From the NCBI GenBank assembly GCA_000504425.1, contig KI632513.1:3447192-3490522 (forward strand): 43,331 nucleotides of DNA. Reading direction: 5' to 3'. The DNA comes from Rhodopseudomonas palustris JSC-3b (GTDB taxonomy: Bacteria > Pseudomonadota > Alphaproteobacteria > Rhizobiales > Xanthobacteraceae). The translations under genes were made by a program, and so were the position numbers. Positions 17,592 through 28,105 of the stretch are shown here, piece by piece (the stretch's first letter is position 1; each line of letters begins with the position of its first letter). A model generated the notes under the pieces. It saw only the letters and a list, made by a program, of their open reading frames with translations. It did not search any database and was not told the DNA's origin.

Positions 17592-18719
17592 ATGATCCTC
17601 AACGAGATCCAGACTCAGATCCGCGACACCGCGCGCGATTTCGCGCGCGAGCGGCTGGCGCCGACCGCGGCGGCGCGCGACGCCGCCCATGCGTTCCCGA
17701 AGGACGAGCTGGCCGAAATGGGCCAGCTCGGTTTCCTCGGCATGCTGGTGCCGGAAACCTATGGCGGCGTCGATGCCGGCATGGTGGCCTATACGCTGGC
17801 GCTCGAAGAGATCGCCGTCGGTGACGGTGCCTGCTCGACCATCATGAGCGTGCACACTTCGGTCGGCTGCATGCCGATCCTGAAGTTCGGCACCGAGGCG
17901 CAGAAGGAACGTTTTCTGCCCAAACTCGCCAGCGGCGAATGGATCGGCGGTTTTGCGCTCACCGAACCGCAGGCTGGCTCCGACGCCTCCAACCTGCGCA
18001 CCACCGCCAAGCGCGATGGCGATCACTACGTCATCAACGGCGCCAAGCAGTTCATCACCTCCGGCAAGAACGGCCAGGTGATCATCGTGTTTGCGGTCAC
18101 TGATCCTGCGGCCGGCAAGAAGGGCATCAGCGCCTTCATCGTGCCGACCGATACGCCCGGTTATGAAGTGGTGCGGGTCGAAGAAAAGCTCGGCCAGCAC
18201 GCCTCCGACACCTGTCAGCTCGCTTTCAACGACATGCGCATTCCGGCCGAGCTGCGGCTCGGCGCCGAAGGCGAAGGCTTGAAGATCGCGCTGTCCAATC
18301 TCGAAGGCGGCCGGATCGGCATCGCCTCGCAGTCGGTCGGCATGGCGCGGGCGGCGTTCGAGGCGGCGCGCGACTATGCGCGCGAGCGCGTCACCTTCGG
18401 CAAGCCGATCATCGAGCATCAGGCGGTCGCGTTCCGGCTTGCTGATATGGCGACCCGCATCGCCGCGGCCCGGCAGATGGTGCTGTATGCCGCCAGCCTG
18501 CGTGAAGCCGGGCTGCCGTGCCTGAAGGAAGCGTCGATGGCGAAACTATTCGCCTCGGAAACCGCTGAAGCGGTGTGCTCGGCGGCGATCCAGACGCTTG
18601 GCGGCTATGGCTACCTCAAGGATTTTCCGGTCGAGCGCATCTATCGCGACGTGCGCGTCTGCCAGATCTATGAGGGCACCAGCGACGTGCAGCGCATCGT
18701 GATCGCCCGCGATCTGTAA
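17592..18719 (+). CDS. Acyl-CoA dehydrogenase (short/branched-chain type)
   Basis: A 375-residue FAD enzyme that would make the 2,3-double bond in an acyl-CoA and pass electrons to ETF. It carries the family signatures [19 protein letters not shown] and [20 protein letters not shown]. The catalytic base is E361 in [17 protein letters not shown], the position used by short- and medium-chain enzymes. The ATG at 17592 is preferred; the open frame extends 66 bases upstream into the thiolase gene. It is the last gene of the catabolic operon and is followed by a clear terminator hairpin. Together the four proteins fit breakdown of a branched or medium-chain acid; isoleucine-type 2-methyl acids are one option. 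Confidence 0.93.
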   Translation: MILNEIQTQIRDTARDFARERLAPTAAARDAAHAFPKDELAEMGQLGFLGMLVPETYGGVDAGMVAYTLALEEIAVGDGACSTIMSVHTSVGCMPILKFGTEAQKERFLPKLASGEWIGGFALTEPQAGSDASNLRTTAKRDGDHYVINGAKQFITSGKNGQVIIVFAVTDPAAGKKGISAFIVPTDTPGYEVVRVEEKLGQHASDTCQLAFNDMRIPAELRLGAEGEGLKIALSNLEGGRIGIASQSVGMARAAFEAARDYARERVTFGKPIIEHQAVAFRLADMATRIAAARQMVLYAASLREAGLPCLKEASMAKLFASETAEAVCSAAIQTLGGYGYLKDFPVERIYRDVRVCQIYEGTSDVQRIVIARDL

Positions 18720-18743
18720 GCGATACGCATTCACTGAATGACG

Positions 18744-18775
18744 AGGCGGTTCTGACAGCGTCAGGACCGCCTTTG
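18744..18775 (+). terminator. Terminator of the catabolic operon
   Basis: AGGCGGTTCTGAC (18744-18756) pairs with GTCAGGACCGCCT (18760-18772) through 13 bp with one G-U pair and a three-base loop, then TTG. The U tract is short but the stem is strong. The rest of 18720-19084 shows no gene. Confidence 0.75.
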
Positions 18776-19084
18776 TCGTTGATGGCTCGCGCCGGATCGG
18801 TATTGGCGGGGTGCGGCAATGTCGCACGATTGATCAGCGCTGTTACCTGGCCTGATATTCCGCTTCGTGGAAGGTGGCGCGGCTGCTACTAACAGCGGGC
18901 AGGGCTGCCGCCGTCTGCTGATTGTCGCGCTGCTCGCCAGGGGAACTGATCGTCCTCGCTTCAGTTCCCGCGATCCGCGGGGCCGGCGCAGACAAGAAGG
19001 CGGTCGTCACCACCGGAATTTTTGTTCCTGAACAATGCGATGTTAGCACTCTCTCACTACCCAGGCGGCCGGGAGAACTCTGAC

Positions 19085-22000
19085 ATGCTGAAAATAAAGA
19101 AAATTCTTGTCGCCAACCGTTCCGAAATCGCGATCCGCGTATTCCGCGCTGCGAACGAACTCGGGCTACAAACGGTCGCGGTGTTCGCCGAAGAAGACAA
19201 GCTGGCGCTGCATCGCTTCAAGGCCGACGAAGCCTATCAGGTCGGCAAGGGCCTCGGCCCGATCGAGGCCTATCTGTCGATCCCCGAAATTATTCGCGTC
19301 GCCAAACTGTCCGGTTCGGACGCCATCCATCCGGGCTACGGTTTTCTGTCAGAGAGCCCCGAATTCGCCGATGCCTGCGCGGAAGCCGGCATTACTTTCA
19401 TCGGCCCGTCCTCGGACACCATGCGCCGGCTCGGCAACAAGGTCGCCGCGCGCAATCTGGCGATCTCGGTCGGCGTGCCGGTGATGCCGGCCACCGATCC
19501 GCTGCCGGACGATCTTGAGACGATCAAGAAACTCGCCGCCGAGATCGGTTACCCGGTGATGCTCAAGGCGTCGTGGGGTGGCGGTGGCCGCGGCATGCGC
19601 GTGATCCGCGACGAAGCGCAGCTGGTGAACGACGTGATCGTCGCCAAGCGCGAGGCCAAGGCCGCCTTTGGCAAGGACGAGGTCTATCTCGAAAAGCTGG
19701 TGGAACGCGCCCGCCATGTCGAGGTGCAGATCCTCGGTGATAAGCACGGCAATGTCGTGCATCTATTCGAGCGCGACTGTTCGGTGCAGCGCCGCCATCA
19801 GAAGGTGGTGGAGCGCGCGCCGGCGCCGTATCTCACCGAAGCGCAGCGCCAGGAATTGTGCGGCTATGCGGTGGCGATCGCCAAGGCCACCAACTACGTC
19901 GCCGCCGGCACCGTCGAGTTCCTGATGGATGCCGACACCGGCAAGTTCTACTTCATCGAAGTCAATCCGCGCATCCAGGTCGAGCATACCGTGACCGAGC
20001 AGGTCACCGGCATCGACATCGTCAAGGCGCAGATTCATCTGATCGAAGGCGAGAAGATCGGCAGCCCCGGCTCCGGCGTGCCGGCGCAGGGCGATGTCCG
20101 GCTCTACGGCCATGCTCTGCAGTGCCGGATCACCACTGAAGATCCTGAAAACAAGTTCGTGCCGGACTATGGCCGCATCACCGCCTATCGCGGCGCGATG
20201 GGGTTTGGCATCCGTCTCGACGGCGGCACCGCTTACTCCGGCGCGGTGATCACCCGGTTCTACGATCCGCTGCTGGAAAAGGTCACCGCCTGGGGCACCA
20301 CGCCCGAGGAGACCATCGCGCGCATGGACCGCGCGCTGCGCGAGTTCCGGATTCGCGGCGTGGCCACCAACCTCGCCTTCCTGGAGCAGGTGATCGCGCA
20401 TCCGAAATTCCGCGATAACAGCTACACCACGCGCTTCATCGACGAGACCCCGGAGCTGACCCGCGGCCAGCGCCGCCGCGACCGCGCCACCAAGCTGTTG
20501 TCGTTCATCGCCGACGTCACGGTGAATGGTCATCCCGAAGTGCGCGGCCGCGCCGTGCCGCCCAAGGATGCGCCAAAGCCGGTGGCGCCGGTGTTCGATG
20601 CGCCGATCGTGCCCGGCACCAAGCAGATTCTCGATGAGCGCGGCCCCAAGGGCCTTGCCGACTGGATGCTCAACGAGAAGCGTATTCTGGTCACCGACAC
20701 CACCATGCGCGACGGTCACCAGTCGCTGCTCGCCACCCGGATGCGCAGCCACGACATCGTCGCGGCGGCGGAGTCCTATGCGCGCGGCCTGCCGCAACTG
20801 TTCTCGCTGGAATGCTGGGGCGGCGCCACCTTTGACGTGGCGATGCGGTTCCTGACCGAAGATCCGTGGGAGCGTTTGGCGCAGATCCGCGAAAAGGTGC
20901 CGAACATCCTGCTGCAGATGCTGCTGCGCGGCGCCAATGGCGTGGGCTATGCTAACTATCCGGACAATGTGGTGCGGTTCTTCGTGCGCGAAGCAGCGAA
21001 GGGCGGCGTCGACGTGTTCCGGATCTTCGACGCGCTCAATTGGATGGAGAACATCCGGCCGGCGATCGATGCGGTCGCCAGCGAGAACAAGATCGCCGAA
21101 GCCTCGGTGTGCTACACCGGCGACATTCTCGATCCGGATCGCGCCAAATATTCGCTGAAATACTATGTCGATCTCGCCAAGGAGATGGAGCGCGCCGGCG
21201 CTCATGTGCTCGGCGTCAAGGACATGGCCGGACTGCTCAAGCCGCCGGCCGCCAAGGTGCTGTTCAAGGCGCTGCGTGAAGAAATCCAGATCCCGATTCA
21301 CTTCCACACCCACGACACCTCGGGCATTGCCGCGGCGTCGGTGCTGGCGGCGGTGGAAGCCGGGGTTGATGCGGTCGATGCCGCGATGGATGCGCTGTCC
21401 GGCCTGACCTCGCAGCCCTGCCTCGGCTCGATCGTGCAGGCGCTGCGCGGCACCGAGCGCGATTCCGGGCTCGATCCGGCGGTGATCCGGCAGCTGTCGT
21501 TCTATTGGGAAGCGGTGCGCACCCAGTACCGCGCCTTCGAGAGCGATCTGCGCTCGGGCGCTTCGGAAGTGTATTTGCACGAAATGCCGGGCGGCCAGTT
21601 CACCAATCTCAAGGAACAGGCGCGCGCGCTCGGTCTGGAAACCCGCTGGCACGAGGTCGCGCAGACCTATGCCGACGTCAACCAGCTGTTTGGCGACATC
21701 GTCAAGGTGACGCCGACCTCCAAGGTGGTCGGCGACATGGCGCTGGCCATGGTGGCAGCCGGCATCACCATCAAGGATGTCGAAGACCCGGCCAAGGACG
21801 TCGCGTTCCCGGATTCGGTGGTGCAACTGTTCCGCGGCGATCTCGGGCAGCCGCCGGGCGGTTGGCCGAAGGCGCTGCAGGCCAAGATCCTCAAGGGCCA
21901 GCCGGCCTATACCGACCGCCCCGGTGCCAAGATGGCGCCGGCCGATCTGGAAGCGGTGCGCGCCGAACTCGCCAAGAAGACCGGCAAGGATGCCGCCGCG

Positions 22001-22534
22001 GTCAGCGACACCGATCTTGCGTCCTACCTGATGTATCCCAAGGTGTTCACCGACTACGCGCGGATGCAGGAGCAGTACGGCCCGACCTCGGCGCTGCCGA
22101 CCCCGACCTATTTCTACGGTCTGCAGCGCGGCGACGAGATCGCGATCGAGATCGAAAAGGGCAAGACCCTGGTGGTGCTGGCCCAGGCGATCGGCGAGAC
22201 CGACGACACCGGCCAGGTCAAGGTGTTCTTCGAGCTGAATGGCCAGCCGCGCATCGCCAAGGTGCCGAACCGCACGGCGACCGCCAAGATCGTGGCGCGC
22301 CGCAAGGCCGAGGAAGGCAACGCCGCCCATGTCGCCGCGCCGATGCCCGGCGTGGTCGCGACCGTGGCGGTCCATGCCGGCCAGGAGGTCAAGGCTGGCG
22401 ACGTGCTGCTGTCGATCGAGGCGATGAAGATGGAAACCGCGCTGCACGCCGAGCGCGACGGCAAGATCGCCGAAGTGCTGGTGTCGGCCGGCACGCCGAT
22501 CGACGCCAAGGACCTGCTGGTCGTTTACGGCTGA
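19085..22534 (+). CDS. pyc: Pyruvate carboxylase
   Basis: The 1149-residue protein has all parts of an alpha4-type pyruvate carboxylase in one chain, which makes oxaloacetate from pyruvate, bicarbonate and ATP. The N-terminal biotin carboxylase runs to about residue 460 and has ILVANRSEIAIRVFRA, GYGFLSES, WGGGGRGMRV and FIEVNPRIQVEHTVTE. The carboxyltransferase follows from about 535 with DTTMRDGHQSLLATRM and FRIFDALNW, then the conserved carboxylase domain. The C-terminal biotin domain carries EAMKMET with biotinyl lysine K1115. GGGAGA eight bases before ATG 19085 sets the start; the frame is open from 19022. It replenishes the TCA cycle and is useful for growth on the acids handled by the preceding operon. 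Confidence 0.97.
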   Translation: MLKIKKILVANRSEIAIRVFRAANELGLQTVAVFAEEDKLALHRFKADEAYQVGKGLGPIEAYLSIPEIIRVAKLSGSDAIHPGYGFLSESPEFADACAEAGITFIGPSSDTMRRLGNKVAARNLAISVGVPVMPATDPLPDDLETIKKLAAEIGYPVMLKASWGGGGRGMRVIRDEAQLVNDVIVAKREAKAAFGKDEVYLEKLVERARHVEVQILGDKHGNVVHLFERDCSVQRRHQKVVERAPAPYLTEAQRQELCGYAVAIAKATNYVAAGTVEFLMDADTGKFYFIEVNPRIQVEHTVTEQVTGIDIVKAQIHLIEGEKIGSPGSGVPAQGDVRLYGHALQCRITTEDPENKFVPDYGRITAYRGAMGFGIRLDGGTAYSGAVITRFYDPLLEKVTAWGTTPEETIARMDRALREFRIRGVATNLAFLEQVIAHPKFRDNSYTTRFIDETPELTRGQRRRDRATKLLSFIADVTVNGHPEVRGRAVPPKDAPKPVAPVFDAPIVPGTKQILDERGPKGLADWMLNEKRILVTDTTMRDGHQSLLATRMRSHDIVAAAESYARGLPQLFSLECWGGATFDVAMRFLTEDPWERLAQIREKVPNILLQMLLRGANGVGYANYPDNVVRFFVREAAKGGVDVFRIFDALNWMENIRPAIDAVASENKIAEASVCYTGDILDPDRAKYSLKYYVDLAKEMERAGAHVLGVKDMAGLLKPPAAKVLFKALREEIQIPIHFHTHDTSGIAAASVLAAVEAGVDAVDAAMDALSGLTSQPCLGSIVQALRGTERDSGLDPAVIRQLSFYWEAVRTQYRAFESDLRSGASEVYLHEMPGGQFTNLKEQARALGLETRWHEVAQTYADVNQLFGDIVKVTPTSKVVGDMALAMVAAGITIKDVEDPAKDVAFPDSVVQLFRGDLGQPPGGWPKALQAKILKGQPAYTDRPGAKMAPADLEAVRAELAKKTGKDAAAVSDTDLASYLMYPKVFTDYARMQEQYGPTSALPTPTYFYGLQRGDEIAIEIEKGKTLVVLAQAIGETDDTGQVKVFFELNGQPRIAKVPNRTATAKIVARRKAEEGNAAHVAAPMPGVVATVAVHAGQEVKAGDVLLSIEAMKMETALHAERDGKIAEVLVSAGTPIDAKDLLVVYG

Positions 22535-22539
22535 TATCA

Positions 22540-22573
22540 GCAGCGTCCCCCGGTCGCCGGGGGACGCTGCCTT
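22540..22573 (+). terminator. Terminator after pyc
   Basis: A perfect 14-bp GC-rich stem (22540-22553 with 22557-22570) with a TCG loop begins six bases after the pyc stop and is followed by CTTT. The remaining 22574-22768 holds no gene and probably carries the rhodanese promoter. Confidence 0.85.
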
Positions 22574-22768
22574 TGCTCCCAGGAAACAAGCCGGCCGCGC
22601 CGTGGCGCGCGCGCGGCCTTGGCGTTGATTGCCGCGGCTGTGACTCCGTCACAGAGCCGGCCGCCGGCCTCGTTTAAGCACGCATCATGATCGTCGCGGT
22701 GGGTCGGATCGACGCCGGCTGCACCGCGCGCTGCTGAGCGCCGCAAACCCGCCAAGGAGCAACACCCG

Positions 22769-23128
22769 ATGGCTGCCAAAACGATCTCGCCGCTGGAAGC
22801 GCAACGCATGGTCGCCAACGGTGCCGTGCTGGTCGATGTGCGCCAGCCCCATGAAATCGAGCGCGAGAAGATCGAAGGCGCGATCGCCGCGCCGCTTTCG
22901 ACGCTGAAGCCTGCGGACCTTGAAGCGGCGCGCGGCCGGCCGGCGATTTTCTTCTGTCATTCCGGTGCGCGCACCAGGATGCTGGCCGGCCAGCTGGAAG
23001 CCAAGGCGTCCGGCATCTGTGAGCCTTATCTGCTCGGCGGCGGCATTGTGGCCTGGCGCCGCGCCGGGCTGCCGACGCTGGCTGCCCCGCGGCCGCCCGG
23101 ATTGCTGGCGAGATTGTTCGGGAAATAG
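22769..23128 (+). CDS. Single-domain rhodanese-like sulfurtransferase
   Basis: A 119-residue cytoplasmic rhodanese domain. It has VLVDVRQPHEIEREKIEGAI, and the active-site loop FFCHSGARTRM with the nucleophile C63, followed by LGGGIVAWRRAGLP. Such proteins carry persulfide sulfur on the cysteine and move it between donors and acceptors. There is no signal peptide, so it acts in the cytoplasm. AGGAG upstream of the ATG supports the start. A thioredoxin 2 gene follows 32 bases later, which suggests that the pair deals with sulfane sulfur or thiol reduction together. The C-terminal Pro/Leu-rich tail is not part of the domain. Confidence 0.88.
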   Translation: MAAKTISPLEAQRMVANGAVLVDVRQPHEIEREKIEGAIAAPLSTLKPADLEAARGRPAIFFCHSGARTRMLAGQLEAKASGICEPYLLGGGIVAWRRAGLPTLAAPRPPGLLARLFGK

Positions 23129-23160
23129 ATTACGCTCGTTGCGTCGACAGGAGGGTCACC

Positions 23161-23589
23161 ATGGATCATCTGGTCGTTTGTCCCCATTGTGCCGCGACCA
23201 ATCGCTTGCCCGAAGGGCGCCCGGCGAGCGCAGCGAAATGCGGTAAATGCGGCGCGGCGCTGTTTGAAGGTCATCCCGCTGATGTCAGCGGCGAGATCTT
23301 CACCCGGCAGATCGAGCGCAGCACGATTCCGGTGCTGGTCGATGTCTGGGCGCCCTGGTGCGCGCCGTGCCGGATGATGGCGCCGGCCTTTGCCGCCGCG
23401 GCCGCCGAGCTCGAACCGCAGGTGCGGCTCGTAAAACTCAATTCCGATGTCGAACAAGCGGTGGCGGCGCAGCTTGGCATCAGCGGCATTCCGACGCTGC
23501 TGCTGTTTCGCGGCGGCCGCGAGGTCGCCCGCCAGTCTGGCGCGATGTCGGCGAGCCAGATCGTGCAATGGACGAAGCAGCATCTTTAG
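23161..23589 (+). CDS. trxC: Thioredoxin 2 with N-terminal zinc ribbon
   Basis: This 142-residue protein has the TrxC layout: a zinc ribbon with C7-C10 and C27-C30, then a thioredoxin fold with the active site WCAPC (66-70) and the cis-proline in GISGIPTLLLF. TrxC proteins reduce cytoplasmic disulfides, often under oxidative stress. The active site is WCAPC where WCGPC is standard; the change at the second X may shift redox potential. AGGAGG seven bases before the ATG gives a sure start. It is co-oriented with the rhodanese gene. An intergenic palindromic repeat follows the stop. Confidence 0.93.
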   Translation: MDHLVVCPHCAATNRLPEGRPASAAKCGKCGAALFEGHPADVSGEIFTRQIERSTIPVLVDVWAPWCAPCRMMAPAFAAAAAELEPQVRLVKLNSDVEQAVAAQLGISGIPTLLLFRGGREVARQSGAMSASQIVQWTKQHL

Positions 23590-23617
23590 TTTGGCGGTAG
23601 AGCCCAACTAATCGATG

Positions 23618-23708
23618 CGTCATGGCCGGGCTCGTCCCGGCCATCTACGTCTTTGAATTTGGTTGGCCCGTAAGACGTGGATGCCCGCGACAAAGCGCGG
23701 GCATGACG
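23618..23708. repeat. Composite palindromic intergenic repeat (copy A)
   Basis: The element begins CGTCATGGCCGGG and ends CGGGCATGACG. Two outer hairpins (GGCCGGG..CCCGGCC and GCCCGCG..CGCGGGC) flank an inner inverted pair ACGTCTT..AAGACGT. The same layout recurs at 37003-37077 and, cut by the window end, at 43311. I recognise this as a common Rhodopseudomonas/Bradyrhizobium intergenic repeat type. Confidence 0.8.
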
Positions 23709-23791
23709 TGTCACGATTGAGGGTCGTCGGAAATCAGATTCATAACTACTTCGATTGAAGACGCTATCGCGACCGGACCTGCATCGCGCCG

Positions 23792-25197
23792 CTACTGATA
23801 AGCGCCGACGATATCGGACACCGCTCGTTCGAGCTGCTTGGCGCTGGCGCATTGCCGCACCAGATTGCAGAACGGCGCGTAGCGCGGCATCTCTGAATCA
23901 CCCCAGCCCCACGCCATCCGGCCTTCGGGATTGAGCCACACCAGCCGCTTGGCGCGCTCGCCGATCCGGCGCACGATGTCGGCACGCGGCTCGAGCTTAT
24001 TGGTGCGGGCATCGCCAAGAATGATCACCGTGGTCTTCGGCGTCACGATGCTCAGCCAGCCCTTTTCAAAGTCCTGCAGCGAGCGGCCATAATCCGATGA
24101 GCCAAAGCCGACCTTGCTCATGATCTCGGCCATCGCCGCGGCCGGCTCCTGCCGCTCGAGAATATCGCTGACTTCGATTAGATGGCCGGAGAACGCGAAC
24201 GAGCGCACCTCGTCCACCACCTCATGCAGGCTGTGAATCAGCAGCAGGAAGAAATCCGAGACCTGCGCCACCGAACCGCTGACATCGCACAGCGCCACGA
24301 TCTGCGGCCGGTCGCGATGGCGGCGCTTCCACGCAGTGAGGAATGGCACGCCGCCCCAGGCGGCGTTGCGGCGCAGCGTCTTGCGCACGTCGAGATGGCC
24401 GCGGCGCTGCCGCTTACGCGGCTTGCTGTAGCGCTCGCGCAGCCGGCGCGCGATCGCGCGGATCAAAAGCTGCATCTCCTCGACCTGACGCCGGTCGAGC
24501 CGCGCCAGCGGCGCGTTGCGCAGGATTTCGTGGCGCAGATTTTCCGCTTCCTCGCGGCCATATAGCAGCAGCGCCTGCGAGACCATATCGCGGACATTGT
24601 CGCGCAGCCCGTCGAGCGCGCTGGCAAGCCGTTCGGCCTCGGCCGGATGGCTGGTGGTCAGCCGGCTGAGATCATCGCGCAGCCGCTCGACGCCGAGCGC
24701 ATCGAGGATGCGTTTGGAATAAAGCCCGCGCTGGGTGAAGTAGCGGATTTCGGGCAATGACGCGGCACTGGCGGCGTTGGCTAGCGCCGCAGCCAGCGCG
24801 TTGCGATCCTGGCTGAGCAGCATGGCGGATAGTTCGCCGAGCCCTTGCGACATCGCGCCGGCACCGGAGCCGCCCGCATTGCCGGGCGCGCCAGAGGCTG
24901 CGGCTGGTTCTGCTGCGGCGTCAGAGGATGCTGCCTCGTTTGCCTCGAGCGCTTCATTGTCGTTGTCCTGCGCGGACGGCAGCCCGGCATGGCTGAAGAA
25001 CAGATCGAAACAGTCGGCGAGCGCCTGCTTTTCGTCCTGGCTTTTCGCCAGTGTCAGCAGCAGCGCGTCGCGTAGCAATTCGCGATCGGTAAAACCGAGA
25101 TCGGCGACCGCGCGCATGGCATCGATGCTTTCGGCCGGCGACACCCGCACGCCGGCGCCGCGTGCCGCCCGAAAGAACCGATGCAGCTCGGCGCGCA

Positions 25198-25198
<1 letters not shown>
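23792..25198 (-). CDS. CoxE-type VWA domain protein
   Basis: This 468-residue protein carries a C-terminal von Willebrand A domain of the CoxE family. The MIDAS motif DVSGS is at about residue 300 in VALCDVSGSVAQVSDFFLLL, and VIILGDARTN lies further on. It is preceded by RGHLDVRKTLRRNAAWGGVPF, a conserved lead-in of this family. The middle has an Ala/Ser/Gly-rich linker (about 100-140). In CO dehydrogenase maturation, CoxE works with the MoxR-type ATPase CoxD to install metal in the active site; other MoxR-VWA pairs activate different enzymes. The ATG at 25198 overlaps the MoxR stop as TGATG. The frame stays open upstream to 25360 but only inside moxR. Confidence 0.88.
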
Positions 25199-26144
<946 letters not shown>

Positions 26145-26148
<4 letters not shown>

Positions 26149-27233
26149 TGCTGTTCACTCCATAGCGATTGGCCGAGGCTGATCTGGCGCAGCCGTCGTG
26201 GCTCGCGCGCGATGCCGGCGAGGAGGTCAAAGGCGGCGAGCTTGCGTTCCGGCGCGCTGTCGGTCGGCTGCGCGGCGAGCAGGGTGCGAAGCTCGGCAGT
26301 GATGGTGCGCGCAAGATCGCGCACGCCGATCAGCCGCGCCGGTACGGAGGGCTCGTGATGGTCGAGCGCCTGCACCGCCTGTTGGCTCGCGGCATCGATC
26401 AGCGACACCAGGCCGGCCAGCCGTCCCAGCGCCAGCGCGTCGTCATCGCCGCGCGGACTGCGCTCTGCCGCTAACCGCAGCAGCCAGGTCAAAAAGCCCG
26501 CCGTGCCGGCGGTGCCGACCGTGTCTTCAAGATCGCGAAACGGCAGCGCCATCGCCGGATAGGCATCGGGCATGGTGCCGATCCGCGCGCTCGATGGCAG
26601 CAGGCAATCATCAAAGTTCAGCTCGCCATGGCTCGCCGGCGCCAGCACATCCAGCGACGGCATTGGCGTCACCAAAAGTCCCGGCGTGGCGCGCGGCACC
26701 GCGAACAACCCGTAGCGCTTGCGGCCGTCATCAATCGCGACAATCGCCAGCACCAGAAACAGATCGGCGACCGGGCCATTGGTGATGAACGCTTTGCGGC
26801 CGCGCAGCCGCACGCCATCGGCGGTGATCTCGGCGCTGGTTTGCAGATGTTTGGGATGGGCGCCGGCGCCGGGCTCGGAGATCGCAATCGCCGCCCACTG
26901 CTGGCCGGCGGCGATGCGCGGCAGCCATTGTTCGCGCTGCGCTTGGTCCGCAAAGCCGCCGATGAAAAACCGCGCCGTCAATTGCCGGGCGCTGAACGCC
27001 ATCGCAAGGCCAAGTTCGCCGGTGGCGGCGGCAATGGCATGATCGGCGAGCGCGATCGCCTGATAGCTGTCGAGCGCGGCATTGGTGCCGGGCAGGCCGA
27101 TCGCAAACAGTCCGGCCTCGGCCATCAATGCGAACGGATCGGCGCCGCTGTCCTGTGATCGCCGCTGTTGCCACGCCGCGATCCGTTCGGCGACCGCCTG
27201 TTCAGCGACCGTCTGTTCTGTGTCGTGTCGCAT
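26145..27233 (-). CDS. Acyl-CoA dehydrogenase-like flavoprotein, divergent C-terminus
   Basis: A 362-residue member of the acyl-CoA dehydrogenase fold. The N-terminal and middle domains are recognisable (IAISEPGAGAHPKHLQTSAE, FITNGPVADLFLVLAIV, LFAVPRATPGL). The C-terminal helical domain is divergent: the usual YEGTSxxQ block with the catalytic Glu is absent, and the protein ends in RLRQISLGQSLW. It may be a dehydrogenase using another base, a flavin monooxygenase of this fold, or a non-catalytic protein. The ATG at 27233 is preferred over a TTG at 27302. It overlaps the MoxR gene by four bases and follows an ABC importer ATPase gene on the same strand after 134 bases. Confidence 0.8.
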
Positions 27234-27367
27234 CGATCGACCGTGCTTGTGCCGCAGCTCTTGTGCCGAAGCGTTTCCCCGCTTCGATTTGTAGCGGCCC
27301 AATGCGGACGCTGCGAGCGCTTTCTGTCATTTCGTGCGGCGGAACGTGGCGCCGCTGCATGCGGCAT

Positions 27368-28105
27368 TCAGCGTGAAATCGCGTGTCTCGCGGGCGGATC
27401 GAACACGCCGCGCAGCTCGTCGCGCTGTGCCAGTTCGGCGACTGCCACCCATAGCTCCGGAAGCGACGGGGTCGGCGCTTGAGCGAACGTGCTGAGCACC
27501 TGTGCCGGGCTGCCGCCCATCACGGCGACCCGGTCGGCGATCGCGGCGGTTTCCGCCAGATCATGGGTGACGAACAACGCCGCAGTATTCTGCGCGCGGC
27601 ACAGATCACGGGTCAGCGCCTGCAATTGCCGGCGCAGCGGAAAGTCGAGCGCCGCGAACGGCTCGTCCATCAACACCAGCTCCGGCTTGACGATCAGCGC
27701 GCGCGCGATCGCGACCCGCGATTGCATGCCGCCCGATAGCTGCGCTGGATATTTGCCGAAATCACTCGGCTCAAAGCCGAGCCGCGTCAGCCACAGCTCG
27801 GCTTCAGCGCGGCGCTTGCGGCGCGAGCGCTCCAGCGGATCGAGCGCCAGCGCGACATTGTCGAGCGCGCTGCTCCAGGGCAGCAGCCGCGGTTCCTGAA
27901 ATACGTAGCTGGTGCGGCGGAAGCTGTTGACGATCGTGCCGCCGGTTGGCCGCAGCAATTCGGCGGCGAGCCGCAGCACGGTGGTCTTGCCGATCCCGGA
28001 GCGGCCAAGCAGCACGGTGATTTCGCCGGGACTGACGGTGAGATCGAAACGATCGAGCAGCAGACGGCCGCCAAGCGTGAACGCGATGTTGGACAGCGTC
28101 AGCAT
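27368..28105 (-). CDS. SsuB/NrtD-type ABC transporter ATPase
   Basis: The nucleotide-binding subunit of a nitrate/sulfonate/taurine-type importer, about 245 residues. It has Walker A GRSGIGKTT, Q-loop VFQEPRLLPW (the WxS/LPW form typical of this family), signature LSGGMQSRVAIARAL, Walker B LVLMDEPFAALD, and the switch His in FVTHDLAETA. The ATG at 28105 overlaps the permease end by seven bases; an upstream frame to 28195 lies inside the permease. With the permease and binding protein it forms a complete importer. The substrate is not evident. Confidence 0.92.
   Translation of the reverse strand: MLTLSNIAFTLGGRLLLDRFDLTVSPGEITVLLGRSGIGKTTVLRLAAELLRPTGGTIVNSFRRTSYVFQEPRLLPWSSALDNVALALDPLERSRRKRRAEAELWLTRLGFEPSDFGKYPAQLSGGMQSRVAIARALIVKPELVLMDEPFAALDFPLRRQLQALTRDLCRAQNTAALFVTHDLAETAAIADRVAVMGGSPAQVLSTFAQAPTPSLPELWVAVAELAQRDELRGVFDPPARHAISR

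Noticed and set aside
16902-18419. 505-codon minus-strand frame opposite thiolase and acyl-CoA dehydrogenase
   Set aside because: Crosses two solid genes with intact catalytic residues, so it is a shadow.
19763-22447. 894-codon open frame on the minus strand inside pyc
   Set aside because: It is antisense to a full pyruvate carboxylase, is rich in Arg/His/Gly, and has no family motif; it follows from high GC3 on the coding strand.
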